From Otis tarda (Eukaryota; Chordata; Aves; Otidiformes; Otididae): a DNA stretch of 64,000 bases. Position 1 is the stretch's first letter. The number at the start of each line of letters is the position of its first letter. The notes below the pieces were generated by a model. It saw only the letters and a list, made by a program, of their open reading frames with translations, did no database searches and was not told the DNA's origin. Both the position numbers and the translations under genes were made by a program. Below are positions 26,301 to 41,300 of the stretch, piece by piece. The stretch covers positions 63,255,001 through 63,319,000 of the forward strand of contig CM048552.1 of the NCBI GenBank assembly GCA_026413225.1, given 5' to 3'.

Positions 26301-29300
26301 TTCTCTTTTTCTCTATGTTGTTACTGTTGTATTTAATTCCATATTTTTCCTTTTTCCCCAGTCTGCTAGCAGCAACTGTCTGTTCAGAAGACTAAAGTTA
26401 TCATTCTTCTTGTCCATACTGTGGTTGTTTTCTCCCTGGTATCTTCTTTCCAGAAGCTTCGAAATATTCCTCTTGAGCACGGGCCAGTTGTTAAGAGGGC
26501 AGGAGTTTCTCTTTATCCTTTGCTTACACGGGGTTTTATGGATATTGTTTGCTGGTGCAACAGGAGCTGACTGTACCTCTCCCAGTTTGGAATGGCTGGA
26601 TAACCTGATACTGGCTACCATGCACGGTGTTGTTAACGACTCTCTCTCAGCTGAGGAGAAAGAGAGTCTCACCACAAAAGAGACTTAGGCCCTGATCTGT
26701 GTTAGAGGTGCATGCTGCTCCTCTCTGGAAAACAGCCCAGCCTTGGCAGTGCAGTTTGTGACCTTTAAGTACATTCTCTGTTCCTAGCCATATATATTCC
26801 TAGCACAGGGAGTGCACTGCCCTGCTGGATGCCATCCCTTTCAGATGTAAATTCCAGAGCAGGATGTTTCCTGAGGTCAGCAAAGCTCCTGTGGCACTTT
26901 TTTTGCCAGTGATGTCAATACCAAAATCAAAATCTACTTGTTATATTCCATCTCCTTGAACTTTGTCCTTGCTTTATAACACTTTCTTCTTTCTTTCCTA
27001 CCAAATTTTTGCATGCTGTTTATTGATGTGATCAAAGAGCCAAGAGATACAGTGCAAGGCCACGCAAGGCCATGCTAAGCCATGTGACTTCTTTTTGTCA
27101 ACATCTCTTTCAGTCTCTAACCGATCTAAACCTCTAATATTTTTTTGTGGATCTAAGTGATTACAAAAGCAGGTAGAGGCATCCCAGGCAGATATGGCTT
27201 TTTAAGAGGGCAGATCACATCAGCTTGGAGTACAGCACAATCACTGACACAATGGCTGCTTGTCCCTTGACAGCTCTGGATGTGAGCGCTGACTTAACAG
27301 AGCTAGGACGAACTCCGGTTGCTGTTGTATCTGCGGGAGTCAAGTCTATCCTTGATATTGGCAGGACACTGGAGTATCTGGTAGGTAGCATGGGCTGCTG
27401 AGCCTGAAAGCAGATAATGTTGTACTTTGTGTACAGAATGCCCAGTGGTGCCGGGCTAGGTATTAAGCCGAAGATTTTTAGAAATTACTATTGGGAGGAT
27501 GTGAAGCCATATTTACAGTTTTCTAGTCCTGGGGCTATACAAGAACTGGGCTGCTCCCTAACATAAATCCATCCATGCCCAAGGGGCTGTCCCAGCTGAG
27601 GGCAAAGGCAGTGCTAGCCATGCCCTCTTTCTCTGGCCTTAGATTTGGTTTTCTGGGACAATGCTCCAGAATTGATAGATCAGGCAAGCTAGATCCATCA
27701 AACACTAAAATAAAATAAGAATTAAAATGGCAATCAAGATGATTTTCAGCAGAGTCACTTTTAAATGTTTGGTATGTTGGAAACCACCAGGGCTGGAACT
27801 TCAGGGGACAGCCAACATCAATTCTTCTCAATTGCAAACAGAACTCATTTATATTCCCGTCAGCTCATGGCATATCTTCAGATCACAGGTTGTTACCTTG
27901 GACTCAGTATTGCGCTAATGATAGCTGCATGGCTTTTGATCAGCTCCGAGCACAAGCAGACGACATGCATGCCTCGTGCGTCTCAGTAAGCCAGATTCTG
28001 TCTAACCAATTGCCATGTCTGGCTCTCTGCTTTGAAAAATATTGGTGATTGATAGAGCAGAATAGAATGGGATGTGTAAAAATAACCAAACCCTGTGTTA
28101 AAGAAAGGCAGTTTCTAGCTGGGTAGAAGGAAAAAGTCCCATTCTTTTGGTGGGTCTCCTTTCCCTCCGCTGATTACCTGCTTGTCTCATCTTTGCTGCT
28201 GCAGGAGACTCAGGGAGTCTGTGTGGCTGCCTTTGGAGAGTCAAGGGAGTTCCCAGCCTTCTTCTCACGCCAGAGCGGCTTCCAGGCCCCATACCACGTC
28301 CGGAATGAAGAGGAGGCAGCTGAACTCATTGGTGTGTTTCAGAAGGGAAAGGCCCATATAGGGCCCTGGAAAAGATGGACACAAAAATCACCTTGGATGA
28401 TTTGGAGAAGAGTTTGTCCTGAAAAACAAGCAATCCTACCTCCCCCATTCCTGCTTCAGTGCTTTGAAAATAAAGGAGCAGGGATGTTGTGTCTTTACAG
28501 CAAGTTTTTTAGCCACCTTGGCATGCTTATACACGTTTCGTTCACGCTGATGAAGTGGAGGGAACGCACATGTTAATGTGTTTACAAAACCAGCTTCTGG
28601 GCGTTCAGAACTGGAACCAGTTTTCTTTTTAAAAAAAAATAACATTTGCCCATTTTACTGTACAGACCGACTCAAAAGAATTAGGCAGATGTAAATTGAT
28701 TGGTAGCTGGAAAAGACCGTGTCCTTGGGTCCTTGGGTTCCTACTTGGTTCCAGCAAGGAACAGGAGCTCCAGCTCTGTGGTTTCCTTCACCCCACACCC
28801 ACTCTCCTTTGTCCTTTTCCTTCAGCATTTGATTTTTCCAAGGAGAACCGCTAACGATCTGCCTGTCCTCTCCCAGCCAGTGCTCTGGGGCTAGGCCTGA
28901 GCAGCGGGGTGCTGATAGCAGTGCCCTGTCCGCAGGAGCGAGCTGCCTCAGGCCAGGTCATTGAAGAGGCCATCCAGCGAGCTCTCAGCGAAGCCAGGTG
29001 AGAAGCAACCTAAGCCCTATCCTTTCCTCACCCGGTGGTCCTGGGGAAGTAAACAACTTTACTTTACAACTTTTACACTGCTGCAGGGGCTGTAGCATGA
29101 GCTTAACCCTGGGCATGAGAGAGCCCACACATGCTGTCAACTGTAGTTTTATCTAACCCAAAACTTGTTTACAGGACTTTTTATGTTATGTGGTTATGGA
29201 GATAAATTATCTGCTAGCAGCAGTGCTTCTCCTCTGATGCTGTTTCAGCTCAGTCCTTCTTGCCTACAGGTATTTTCTTTACATTTGCAGGTTGAAGGGG

Positions 29301-32300
29301 ATCACAGGCAAAGAACTGACCCCTTTTATGTTGCAGAAGCTCAATGAATTAACTGATGGGAAATCACTGGACTCCAGTATCCTTTTACTGAATGGGGGGC
29401 GGGGGGGAAAGTACTTCAGTGTACTTCATGTCTCTTCTGATAATGCTTGGTGGAAAACGCTGTCACTTTATTGACAGTCTAGCAAGAGGCAAACACTTCC
29501 GTATCTGCAAACGGATAAGAGGTTAGCAACTCCATCCTGCTTTTTCAGGAGCACCCTTACTGTCCTAATCTACTTTTGCATTAAAAATTGGAGGCCAGCA
29601 CAGACAGCAGGTGTTCCAGAGCCCAAAGAGATCCCTCACTTCTGATCCCCAAGCTTGCCTGCTCTGTGATGGTGTCTCAGGACACTGTTGTCCATGCTGG
29701 GGTTGCACACTGGAAGATACCTCAGCTTCCTAGAGCACTGCATTGTACATCACACCGCCTTCTCCAACTTTTCACACTGGTGTAGAGTACGAGAAGCTTG
29801 GAAGGAAAACACCGCTGGGTGAGCAGGAATCTTCTTGCACAGGCAAGAGAAAAGTAAATCTACTGGATGTAATGCCAGTGTAGGATCTGGGAGAGCCGGG
29901 TTCATATCCAGGCTCTGCTGCCTCTAGCTCTCTAGGAGACCTGGTCAGTCAGGGCAGATTGGTAAAGGCATTTTTGGATATGACGGCTGTATGCAGACAA
30001 AAAGTGGGGATCTGTCAAACAGAGACAACAAGTTTCCTCTCCGTGGACCCAGGGGGAGGGAAGGTGAAAAAATTTAAAAACTCAGCATGTTCCTGCAGTA
30101 TTGTAACCCAGTATATGTGCCCACAAAGGATTATGGTATAGGGGGATCAAATCTGTCAAGTTTCACAGCACGTATTTTTTGCTTTCTCCCTCTAGGCAGT
30201 TCCTACATAGGCTCTGACAGGTCAATCTTGCTGATATTTTTTCTTTTCCTCAAAGAAACGCCAAACAGACCTTGCTCTGATCCAGAACAATGCCAGAGTG
30301 GGCAGCTGCATTGCAGTGGCCCTGAGCAAACTACAGAAAGCCAGAAGGAAGGGGAACCTGCCTCGGCAAGAGGACACAACCCCACCTCGGCCAGTGAGTC
30401 TCCTGCTGCCCTTCATATAATGCATCTCTGCTGACAGCACAGGCTAAACTTATATCTATTCTCAAAAGTAAAAAGTGACTCACCCACCTACAGACTAATC
30501 TTTCTGCTTCACACTGGCAGACATTCTCTATTTAGTATTTTTTATTCTTCTCAGATAGATATCCTCTCCTCCTCTCTCATCAACATTTACAGGGAATAAA
30601 CACTGACAGTGGCCTAATCTCATTAAGTCTTAGGCCATCAAATCCATTAAAGCTTTAATCACCTTTTCACCTTTTACTGTGCCCTTATGTACAACTTCAG
30701 CTGTATTGCTGTCAGTGCCATGGAACTCGTGACTACAGGAGTAGATCTGGAAGAGGGTGGGTGGAGATATTTTGAGCTGCTGAGCCATATGTGTTTTATA
30801 AATATCTCTTTTTGTTCGCCTCCTGCTCATGATTGCCAGAATTACAAGAGGTGCAGCATATCCCAAACAAGATCCATTAAAACCCTAATACTCTATTCAC
30901 TATCTTGGATTTTGCGTGTGCCACAAAATTTACAGGAAATCTATTTTAGGTGGTCTCTAGAGAGCTGAAAAAGTTTCTAAACCCCATTTGTAATAGGATT
31001 TGTCAACATAAAAGACAGCAGCGACTCCAGAGGCAATAATCCCACATTTGATGCAACAAGAAAAAACATCTGTATGTCCCCAAAGAATCTGGGAGTTTCC
31101 TGTTTGTGAAGCTGTCCTGCTTTTTCTGGCTTTGTAGGACAATAAGACAGTGATCCATAAAGTGTCACTGGGTATGGCAATTTTTTCTGGCAGCTTGCAA
31201 GAAATCACTGCATTTTTCGGCCCACTTTTTCCCATTTTCTTTGCTTTTTTATTCAGCGGTGCTTGGATGTTTCTGAGGTTTGGTATGTCAAAAATTTTCC
31301 CAAGAGAGATGGCTTCAAGGGCACTGACAAGACTGGACCCGTGCAGCATATTACTTTGCCACCACTCAGTGAAAGCACCAGCACCCATATGTGTACACAA
31401 TAATGTCCCACCTGCCATGCTGGGGCTAGCTATGAGCAGGCATAATTCAGAAAGCAATGTATAGAAGAGATTTTGATTCTTTCTAATCAGGATTGTGCAG
31501 ACCTGTGTCTAGACAAGCCTTCACACTGTAAATTAAGTAGCTTTCAAGACGGTGGGAAAAGTGACTAGGAAGAGCAAAGAAGACTTGGAAACTTTTTCCT
31601 AAGTCCTTCCAACCACTTTTTACCTCTTTCTTCCTTCTTAAAGGTGGTGATTGGAGGTATCAACGTTGACTTTATAGCCAAGGCGCGGAACCCTGTCATC
31701 CTGGTACTGTATCTATAGCAGTTTTCTTAGCACAGCTGTCATTTCCAGCTACTTTTACAGGAGTGCCAAGCCAAAGTGAGGTGGGGGGGAAGGTGGTATC
31801 TGTGCGTGGTATCCACATGTCCATATGCACACACATGAGCAAACTTGAGAGGTGTGGTGCTGCATTATTTGGTGTGTTGTCTAGGTGGGCAATGGGGCGG
31901 TACATACGGACCTACTCTGTTCCCATGCAGAAAGTCACTATCCATACCACTCAAGACAGGGACAGAGCAATGTATCACCCTTACAATCTCCACATAATGA
32001 CTCTGGTCTCTACAGTCTGTGTTATGGTGCCTTGGGGCTATTCTCTGATGCCATAAGCCCAAGGAGCTCTTTTAGCAGAAGAGCTGCCCAGGGCACTCTC
32101 AAAGCACATATGCAAAGAACTGGAAGCAATGAGTAGAGACCCTCTCTGTGCCATGACAACCTCTAATTCAAGGACAGACCCTACAGGGAGAAAATCCCCA
32201 GGTAAGAGCCAGCTCTGGCTGCTTGAGACTGTCTTAGCTATGGAAAGCAGCATGAATAGCAGCAAGAGTCTCCACGCAGAGTACCCACAGTGGAAAGAAA

Positions 32301-35300
32301 CCTTTGAGAAAAATAGTACTGACACAATTATAGCTAAACAAGAGGGCCAGCTTCCTCAGTCAAAAAGGATTTGAGTCACAAAAACAACAAAAAAAAGAAA
32401 GATTGCTTTAAAAATAGTGAACATTTTAAATGTTACCAGACCCTCCCCTTCTCAATTCGAACAATAAAAAACCCAAGAAGTTAAAGTATAACAGACCTGG
32501 GACTTCCTTGTGCAAGTGACAGCCATTTGCATGGCATATAAAATTTTTCTTGAACTGTGTGAAGTACTACAAATTGAGGTGGTGACGCTTGCTCAAAAGT
32601 TGTTTGGTGTCTCAAATTACTCTGTGCCGATTGTTGAGGCAGGAAGCTCCTGCCATCAGATGGGGTAGTCTGTGAAGACCTCTCAATCAGATAGGGAAAG
32701 ATGTGCTGAGGAAGCTGTCCTTGAGGAAGTTGACTATTCAACGATACAGAGGCAGAGGCCAAACAATGTTATAATGGTCAAGGGTGACATGTGCTGTGGC
32801 ATCAGCTATGAAGGCTTCCAAAACCAAAAAGTTCAACTGCTTCAGCTGCTGTCTAACTGGTGACATACATACCCAACACTTAGCTATCAGGGCGAGGAGC
32901 TAAGTTGTGTCCAAGGGTAGGCAGCCACCACTTGGCAAGTCAGATGTGAGTGCAAATCCTGGGACCACCCATGGCATGGTGAAGGGCCAAGGGAAGCTGT
33001 AGACCCTGCTGGGAACAGCTGAGGGGGGAAAAGGAAAAAGAAGATTTTAACATTGCATGAAAAAGTGAGGCGTTAGCTGCCCATCTGCATAGCAGTGAGA
33101 CCTAGAGCTGATGGTCCATCGTGGCAGCTACCCAAATGCCAAGCTGCAGGAGGATTTGGGAACTGACAGCTAAAATGTTCCTGCTCACAGCTGCTGTGGT
33201 TAGGCACAGAGAAAAAGGCACAGAGGAAAATTGCTTTGTTTTGGCTTTTAAAGACAGATTTCTTCAAAGAGCTCAGCACCCAGCAGGTCCCACCCTTATG
33301 CATGCTGAGGTACCACTCACACCTCATGCTGTCTCAGCAAGAAAGCAGCTGTATTCTCTCCTGGTTGTAATTCCCACATGGCTTTCAAGGCTATCCAGAA
33401 GCAAAGCGCTTTACAAGTAACTCTCTGGCCTGCAGAGAAGGATGGACAATCTTGCTCAGAGAAAAGTGCTGGAAGAAGCATTATGGTTATTACTCTCTCA
33501 GGATACCCAGAAGTTGAGCTCAGACTTGCAGTTACGTCTGAGCTGACAAGGTGTGATGAGAGCCAGTAATTTCTTTTTCTTCAAAAGCAGGCTGCTAGGT
33601 TCCCTCTCACTTCACCCACCTGCTACTTTAAAGAGAGATTTAGCATCTTCATTTCTTTTAGGCCCTGTGGGGTTGTACCACAGCAGAGGTCACCCACAGC
33701 TGGGTCCCTGAGTGGGAGGCTGCTACATCTGCTCTTGATGGAAGGCTTGGCATAAAAAACCTGAAACTCTGCCTTTGGGATGTGCGGGGGCCTAAAATAG
33801 AAGATCAGCATGCCAGACAGCGAAGGAGCTCATGAGTATTTTCAACATTCCTGCAGGCATCAGTTGTGAAAAACAGATAGTGGAACTGCATAAAATAGAG
33901 TTTGCGCTCATTACTAATGGCGGTTAGTACCCTCTTTTAATATTAAAGTATGGGCTAGTGTTCAAAGCCGTGTTGTTTGACTTGCCGAAACAAGCATCCT
34001 TGCTTTTTACTTTGGAGTAGGGCTTATTTTTTTTTCTCCCCCTTGGCTGCCTCTATTATGAGTAGTGAGATTTAGAGTTAAAATGGCCAAGCTCAATGCT
34101 TTCAAAATCTGCAACGCTCAACAGGAGACAGTTGCAGATGGAAATATCCTCATTCCTAACAGTAGGAGTGGCGATTGCCAGGGAGACGAGCAAATGTAGC
34201 GGAGGGGCATTTGGGTTAATGAGGAGTCAGAAGTGGTGGAAAGATGGACAGAGGCCATAGGTTGCTTATATACAGGCAGTTCTGCTCAGGTGGTCTGAGC
34301 AGTTCAGGGACTGGAGAACTGCCAGACAGAAAACCAAAGGCATCAAGAATTAGCACCAACTCTTATAGACTGCAGAACTGGGGAGAGCCAGGGCAAACCA
34401 AACCAGCCTGGAGGTCAGAAGAGAGTAATAAAAGAGCATATTTCGGTGGGAGAGCAGCCTCTTGCAGTCACAGGGCCAGATGCAGAAGAAAGCATTGTGT
34501 GCAAAGGACAGATGTACAGCTTCGGATGGGGGAAGAAGAAGGGTCCTTGGGCAGCTTCAGTATGAGTTTTGAGAATGCCCAAGAACAGTGACAGGTTGGA
34601 GGCAGAATATTTCTTACTGTGAGATGGCAACACATTTACTTGTTTAGGATAGGTGGTGGTGTTTACAAGCAAGAAAAGTGTGTATGTGCAGGGGTATTCT
34701 GGTGCACCTGGGCTACCATGGGGCAGAGAGAGTCTGGGCCAGGAGCTGCTGTGTACAGGCATGCACACACTTCACCACTTGCCACTCAAATGCTCAACGT
34801 ACTCTTGAAAGCTCCGAATTGTCCAGACCTGTGAAGATCATTATGACTGCCAGTGGCAAGCTGTCTTCAGAAATGGAAAATATGTTTCAGAATTTTATGA
34901 AACAGAAGCTTTAAAACCGTTTGATAGCCGGATGAAGTCCAAAGAGATCTAAGCACTTACTGACGTAATTGTTCTGGCAGAATAATTAGAAGGAGGAGGA
35001 GACGGGTGAGGGACTGCCTGTGTTCTGACAATTTGTCTGTTATGACAGACTGACAGAGGGACAGAGGAGTAGAAGGCAGAGGCAAGAGAAAAGAGAAGAT
35101 GATAACCACACAGGTGGAGAAGAAGGGTATTTTTGATGAGGGAGATGTTTGGGAAGAGAAGGGCAAGTGAAAAAAAGCCTGTAGACACTGAAACAGATCC
35201 TTCCATGAGTAAAGTACAGATGCAATGTGGGCAAAGGTAACAAATCTCATTTTATCCTCAAAGAGGAAAATAAATAAATAAACAAATAAAACTTCATCCC

Positions 35301-38300
35301 CCAAACTTCTTAAGCGGGGAGCTTAGTGGCCTGGAATGCAGCTGCAGAGTCCATCAGGTCTGGGTCAGTGGCTCTGGAGTCCCAGTGCTGTTATGAGCAG
35401 GTATATTCAGAGGGCTGCTCATATCGACTGAAACATTCATTAGCATTGTTCTAAGAGATCTAAGCAAATCAGACCAAATAGCAATGCATGGGGAGATCAA
35501 GTGGATCTCCCCTTGTAGGAAGTAGGCCTTTGTCATCAGGGTTGAAGTGTGTAGATGGCTTAGAAGTTTGCATCGCCCTCAATCTGATAGCTAGATACCT
35601 TCTTCTCCCTCTAATTGCTAACCTATGTTCAAGCAACATCAGCTTCACTTCACGTATTAATGGAGATGCAGCACCTATGCCAAGCAGCCCTCCCAGTTTT
35701 GCCGATTAACAATTTATTCTTCCAGGGCGGTGGGCAAACAAACGCTGGAAGAGTGAGACGAACCTTTGGTGGCGTTGGAAGAAACTTGGCAGGTGCCTAG
35801 TGCTTGGGTTTGCCTGTGGGTGCGTGCCAGCTGTGATTTGTCCTTTGGTATTCCTTCAACAGCAGGAGCTCTTGAATACTGTTAAGATCTGGGACACGTT
35901 AGGCAATATACCAGTGGGCAAACTGCCTGGAAAAGGCAGGGGCCATTCCGAGAAATAAGAGGGGAGGGAGCTGGGATCAGGAAAAATGTCCTCAAATATG
36001 AAGTTAAACTAACATATAACACAGTGACCTCAAGTCAAAGTTAAATAAGTATCAGTGATCCCCAATGACTGCTAAACAGCCTGGCCCTCAGTGTTGAATT
36101 AGTGCCAGGCTGTAGTCACAAAGCAGCATGTCTTGAGAAGAATTTGAAAAGAATAAGCTTATTCAAAGATGATCATCCATGCATCATGGACAAGAGGAAC
36201 TGGAGCACAGGAATTACTGTAGAAGTGAAAGGGCTACAGTTGTTGGCTGCAGGCGCAGATCACACTGCGCCTGGTGCTCCATGACAAGCAGGAGCAGACC
36301 AGTGTTTGGGTATTGAAATTAGCGGATTACAAAAAGATTTAGGATTATTCTGTCTTTTTTACTCTTCTCAAATCTTCCTAACACAAATCTACTATCACTT
36401 CAGATCACAAATACAGAAGCTTGAGGGAAAAATAAATGCCACCCATGCCACCCACTGAGGTATGATTGATGATCTCTTGAAGGGAGAGGAGGAAGGGCTT
36501 CCCGTGAATCCATTCAGATTCAGTGGTTTTATAAGAGAGCATGGTGGGAACAGCAGTGTGGGAAGGCCAGCAGCAGGAAAGGCCATGCGCAGAAGCAATG
36601 TGGGAAAGCCCACGTGCCTGTGATGGTAAAGGAGATTATGCCAGGGAAGTGTAGAAGTTTCTTCCCCCTCTTTCTCTTTCCTCTAGTCCCAGATGTGCCA
36701 AAAAAATCCAGAGAATTGAGAGTGTTGGTGCAGCAGGCAGCTGTAGATCACCCCACTTCACCCCTGCCAATCTGGCAGCAGCTGTGGCTGAGTTTCATTT
36801 TGAAGTTCCTTCTAGAAAAGGACTGATGAGAATTAAGTTTTCCAGGAAAGGGCTTTTCTACAGACACTCATCCTGCACAGTCTGTCACTCTGTTCACTGT
36901 ACTCTGATGGATTTATTAACATCTTTTGTTTCCATTTGCTTTTAGACTGCTTAAGCCGTCTTGGACTGACTCCGCTCTTTTTATCAGCCATAGGGAAGGA
37001 TGAACATTCAGAGTCCGTCCTGCACTACTGTCACCACATGGTATGTTGCACAGTAATGGCACCTCAGAAGTGTGGAAATGATGACATTGCATAGTGGGGG
37101 AAAAAAACCCAAAAACCACAAATTTTTTTACAATGACAGTGGTAGAGCACTGGAACAGGTTGCCCAGAAAGGTGGTAGATGGCCCATCCCTGGAAACATT
37201 CAAGGCCAGGTTGGATGGGGCTCTGAGCAACTTGATCTAGTTGAAGATGTCCCTGCTCCTTGCAGGGGGGTTGGACTAGATGACCTTTGAAGGTTCCTTC
37301 CAATCCTAAGTATTTTATGATTCTATGATTCTCAACCCTGGCAGACATAAGAGCCACCTTCCACCAGGCTAGGAGCAGGAATAATTCAGTGCTCCTTTAG
37401 TTACAGACAATTAGAAGGCAAGGAGCCACTCCCTAGAGCACGTACAGTTTGGAGCTGAACCATAGGGTCTGAATTCAGCTCCAGGGAGTGGTGCTTGAAG
37501 GAGCCAGAGAGGTAAATCAGAAGGAAACATGAAAACTTCTAGGAAGGCCTAAGCACAGCCAGAAATATGCAAAGCCTGACTCTGAGGATAGACAAAGCAA
37601 TGCCAAAACCAGCCTGGTTTGGGTGAAGCATAAGACAGAGAAAACCTGGAACTGGGAGCCCAGATTGGATACCTCCCACATTCAGAGGAGTAGGGTCCTC
37701 TGCATAGCTGCATACACCCCTCCCTAACTGTGCACTGGAGGAATACCTGACTGCAGCAGCAGCAGGGTGTCCCCCGAGGCCAGAGAGCCAGGAGCAGCAG
37801 GAGCTCACGAGGGGCAGCAGGGCAGAGCCTCAACCCCCCAGCCAAGGAGCACAGACAGCCAGGAGGGCAACCCCAGCCTAGGACATCAGACATCTCCATG
37901 GTGAGGAGGCAGGGCTGAAGACAAGCCAGGGGTGTGGGTGGAGACGCCAGGTGAGGCTGGTCAGCCTGGATGGGGCTCTGAGCAACCTGATCTAGTTGAA
38001 GATGTTCTTGCAGGGGGGTTGGATGAGGTGACCTTTAAAGGTCCCTTCCAACCCAAACCATTCTGCGATTCTGTGATCTGTTAAGGCCTGTTAGTGCCCT
38101 CAGGGCCTTGATATCCAAATAGAGCACATGGGGCCTCAGTTCTGGCTACCTGAGCAATTCGGTAAATGAAGCAATAAGAACATGAACTCTTTTTTGGTTT
38201 ATAAAGGTTTTATAGTGGCAGGTCTATAATCCCTCCTCTACCCAGCACAGCACAGTTTGTGCCATCAAAGTGAGCAGTTTATCAAGGGAAGATGGACTTG

Positions 38301-41300
38301 CTGGCTAGCCACCAAGCAATCCTTGCCTATAACAAAACACATTACCAGCAGTGTCGGAGGGGACCCTTTCCTCAAAACCTCCAACTTCCCTGCGAACTAC
38401 TGGAGGGGATGCATTTCACCATCCACGTATATATTCCAAGAAATGCCCTGAGTTCTCTAAGCAGATAATTCAAAACACCCACAGAGGAAGGACACCTCAT
38501 AGCTGTGTCTGCGACACTGCTGTAAAAATGGCTCCAAGGCTGCTCTCAAAAGTCAGGCTGTGCAGTCACTGAGGTGGCTAACGTAACTGCTAGCTGGAGC
38601 TTGCTGCCAAGACATGCCAGCATGTCGGCAGACCATCGAAATATCACACAAGCTTTGGGAATGGATGGCTGGAGCAGGCAGGGCTGCAGACCACCCTTCC
38701 ATTACGACAGAGATGCAACCTATGGAACTGTACTGCAGAGACCTGTCACTCTCATTTACTAAATTATTTCTTTAACCTGTGGCATTTGTTGCATTGTGAA
38801 TATTAAAAATCTGCTAGTACTGTCTAGACCGAGAAAACCTCTGAAATGTTACTTTTCTCAAGGGAGAAGGGAAGTTGAAGGGAGAACAGCAAGCTGGGCT
38901 ACCGATCAGCTGGGCACAGAGAAAGAATGAGCTGAGTGTGGCAGAGAGGAGAAACATGTTCTTTGTATATCTGTGCTCCCTGTTTTAGGACATGAGCGCC
39001 GTCCTTCAGCTGGAGGGGAAGAGGACAGCCACTTACTGTGCTGTGATCACTAGTGCTGGGGAGCTCAGCGTCGGCTTGGGAGATATGGACATCCACCAGC
39101 AGATAACAGAGCAATACGTACGCAAGCTGTCTGATTTGTAAGCTTTTTGTTACGAGGAGGAGCGTGGATGTGTGACAAAAGGCAATTGGTGAAGCTGTGC
39201 CAGGAGGGAGTGCGTGTGCAGAGGGAACAAGGGAATTCCTAAAGTTAACCCCAGACATTGGCCACTGAAATAGCAGCATGGCAGGCTACCAGAGCCCCCT
39301 GTTGCTGCTGACCCAGGTGGAGCTTCTACCTGTTTCTGCTCCATACAGTATCACCACTACTGTCATCCCGTGACATGTAGGCCAGAATCCTCTTCATTAA
39401 CTGGTCCCAGCTAACCTAGTATTTTTGGCACCTTAAAGCCAGCAACAAATCCAGTCCACCTGCAGAAGTGGTATTTCCCCCTTTAGGAAAAACAAACAAA
39501 AAAAAGGTGAACAGAACACTGGTTAAAGCAAGTTTTCTTGTTCCATCCCCTCCCCACCATCCCTGTTGTTTCTACATGCTGAGTTGCATCAACAGGCTGC
39601 TCAGCACATCCCAACTTTCATAACGTCAGGGCTAATGGAAGCAGTGATTAAGGACTGATTCAGCGAAAGCCCCATCACTGCATCCTCCTTCCCTACTCCT
39701 TCTTTTGTCAGCAGAACAAAAGCCTGTGCTTCATGATTGACAGTGACATGGAAGTTAAGTGCAATTTACTTACAGTGGGATCTCCATGAGGTGGAGACTT
39801 CCTAGGGAAAAATGTGGTCATTGCTCCCACTTCCATCCCCTCCCTGCCTCTCCCAAGCCTTAGCATGGGAAGCCATTACCTGACAGATTAATTCTCCAGA
39901 GCTTTAGAAAACAGCTGTGGTCAGTGGAAACTCTGACGCGATCTGCTGCAAAGTGCATTCTGGCAGCCCTTCTTTCCTCCAGGATTAGCAGAGACGTGGA
40001 GGGGTGCTGCACGGGTGCCTATAGCACTATCCCCCATCCCTACATGATTTGGTTAGGACATGGGAGTAAAACACTGCGATGAACAACCTGTCTTAGGAGG
40101 CATTGTGCACAGAGGACATCCAAATGACAAGCAAAGGCGTAGTCAAGCCAGGCATAGTCAAGCCAGGCATAGTCAAGCCAGGCATAGTATAGGGAATCCT
40201 ACAGTGGCATTAAATAGCAGCATTCCCTTTCCCTGCAGGTCTCTGACTGACCCACGGGTACCAAAGTGGTCTAGTGAGGACCAGCAACTGTTTTTCTCTA
40301 CTGGAGGGGCCCTACCAGTTGTGTCCAGCTCTTGACTGCAGGGAGCAGAGGAAGGAGAAGAAGGGGAGCAGATGGGACAAATGGAAAAATCCCTTTTCCT
40401 TAGGGAATCACTATTTTAGTTCATGCTTCCACCTAAGGGCTGCAATATGAGTTAAAATCCTACATCCAGACTCTGAATAGCAATCATTTTGTCCCTCTGC
40501 AATGACTCAAGGTGCCTCTGTGTCCTGGATTTTCACTAGGTGTCCCAGTTCAAGGAGAACCTATGCCAGGCCCCGCTAGTTTGCATTGATGGAAATGTGC
40601 CTCTTTCTGCTATTCAGTACGTCTGCCAGCTAGCTAGAGAGCATCAGCTAGCAGGTAAGGAGAACTCACCCAGCCCTGGCCCCAGCGCTCCTGACAGCGT
40701 GTGTGCCAAGGCACCCCGCATGCCCTGAGGACTCTCCGCTGCTGCTTTCTGGAGATACCCAGTTACTGTCTGACACGCTGTGTTATTCAGCACTCCTTTC
40801 TATGCACTGCTATTCTGTTTCAAAGGGACGAAATATTTGTTTTCTCTGAGTTTTTCTGATTCTGCAGCTAAATCCCATTTCCCGTAGTGTAGGTGCTATA
40901 GCCCTCGAGCACTGCCAGAAAGCCAGGGAAAGCTGCTCTCTTTGCCTTTAATCTCAAGGCAAGCCCAAATGTGTGTACTTCTGCCAGTTTGAGCAGTGAG
41001 ACAGTTTGTTTCTCAGAATAAGTGTTAAAGCATCTTTTGAGAGGATTTCTGTCCCACTTCCCTTAAAATACATGCCCCCCTCCCCTGGTATGCTGAGGAT
41101 CCTTCACAAGGCTTCCTAAAGCTTTGGAGTTATGCCTTCATTTTTAAAAGCCAATCCTGAAGATGGAGACAATGTTCTTAAAACTTGGCAAGGGCTCCAA
41201 AACCAGCTAAGAGGAGTCTAATTATATCACTCCAGAGCCCAAAGCAACTGTGTCGTTGCTGAGCACCAGGAAGGAAACCTTGGGAGACTTTGTCCCTAGC

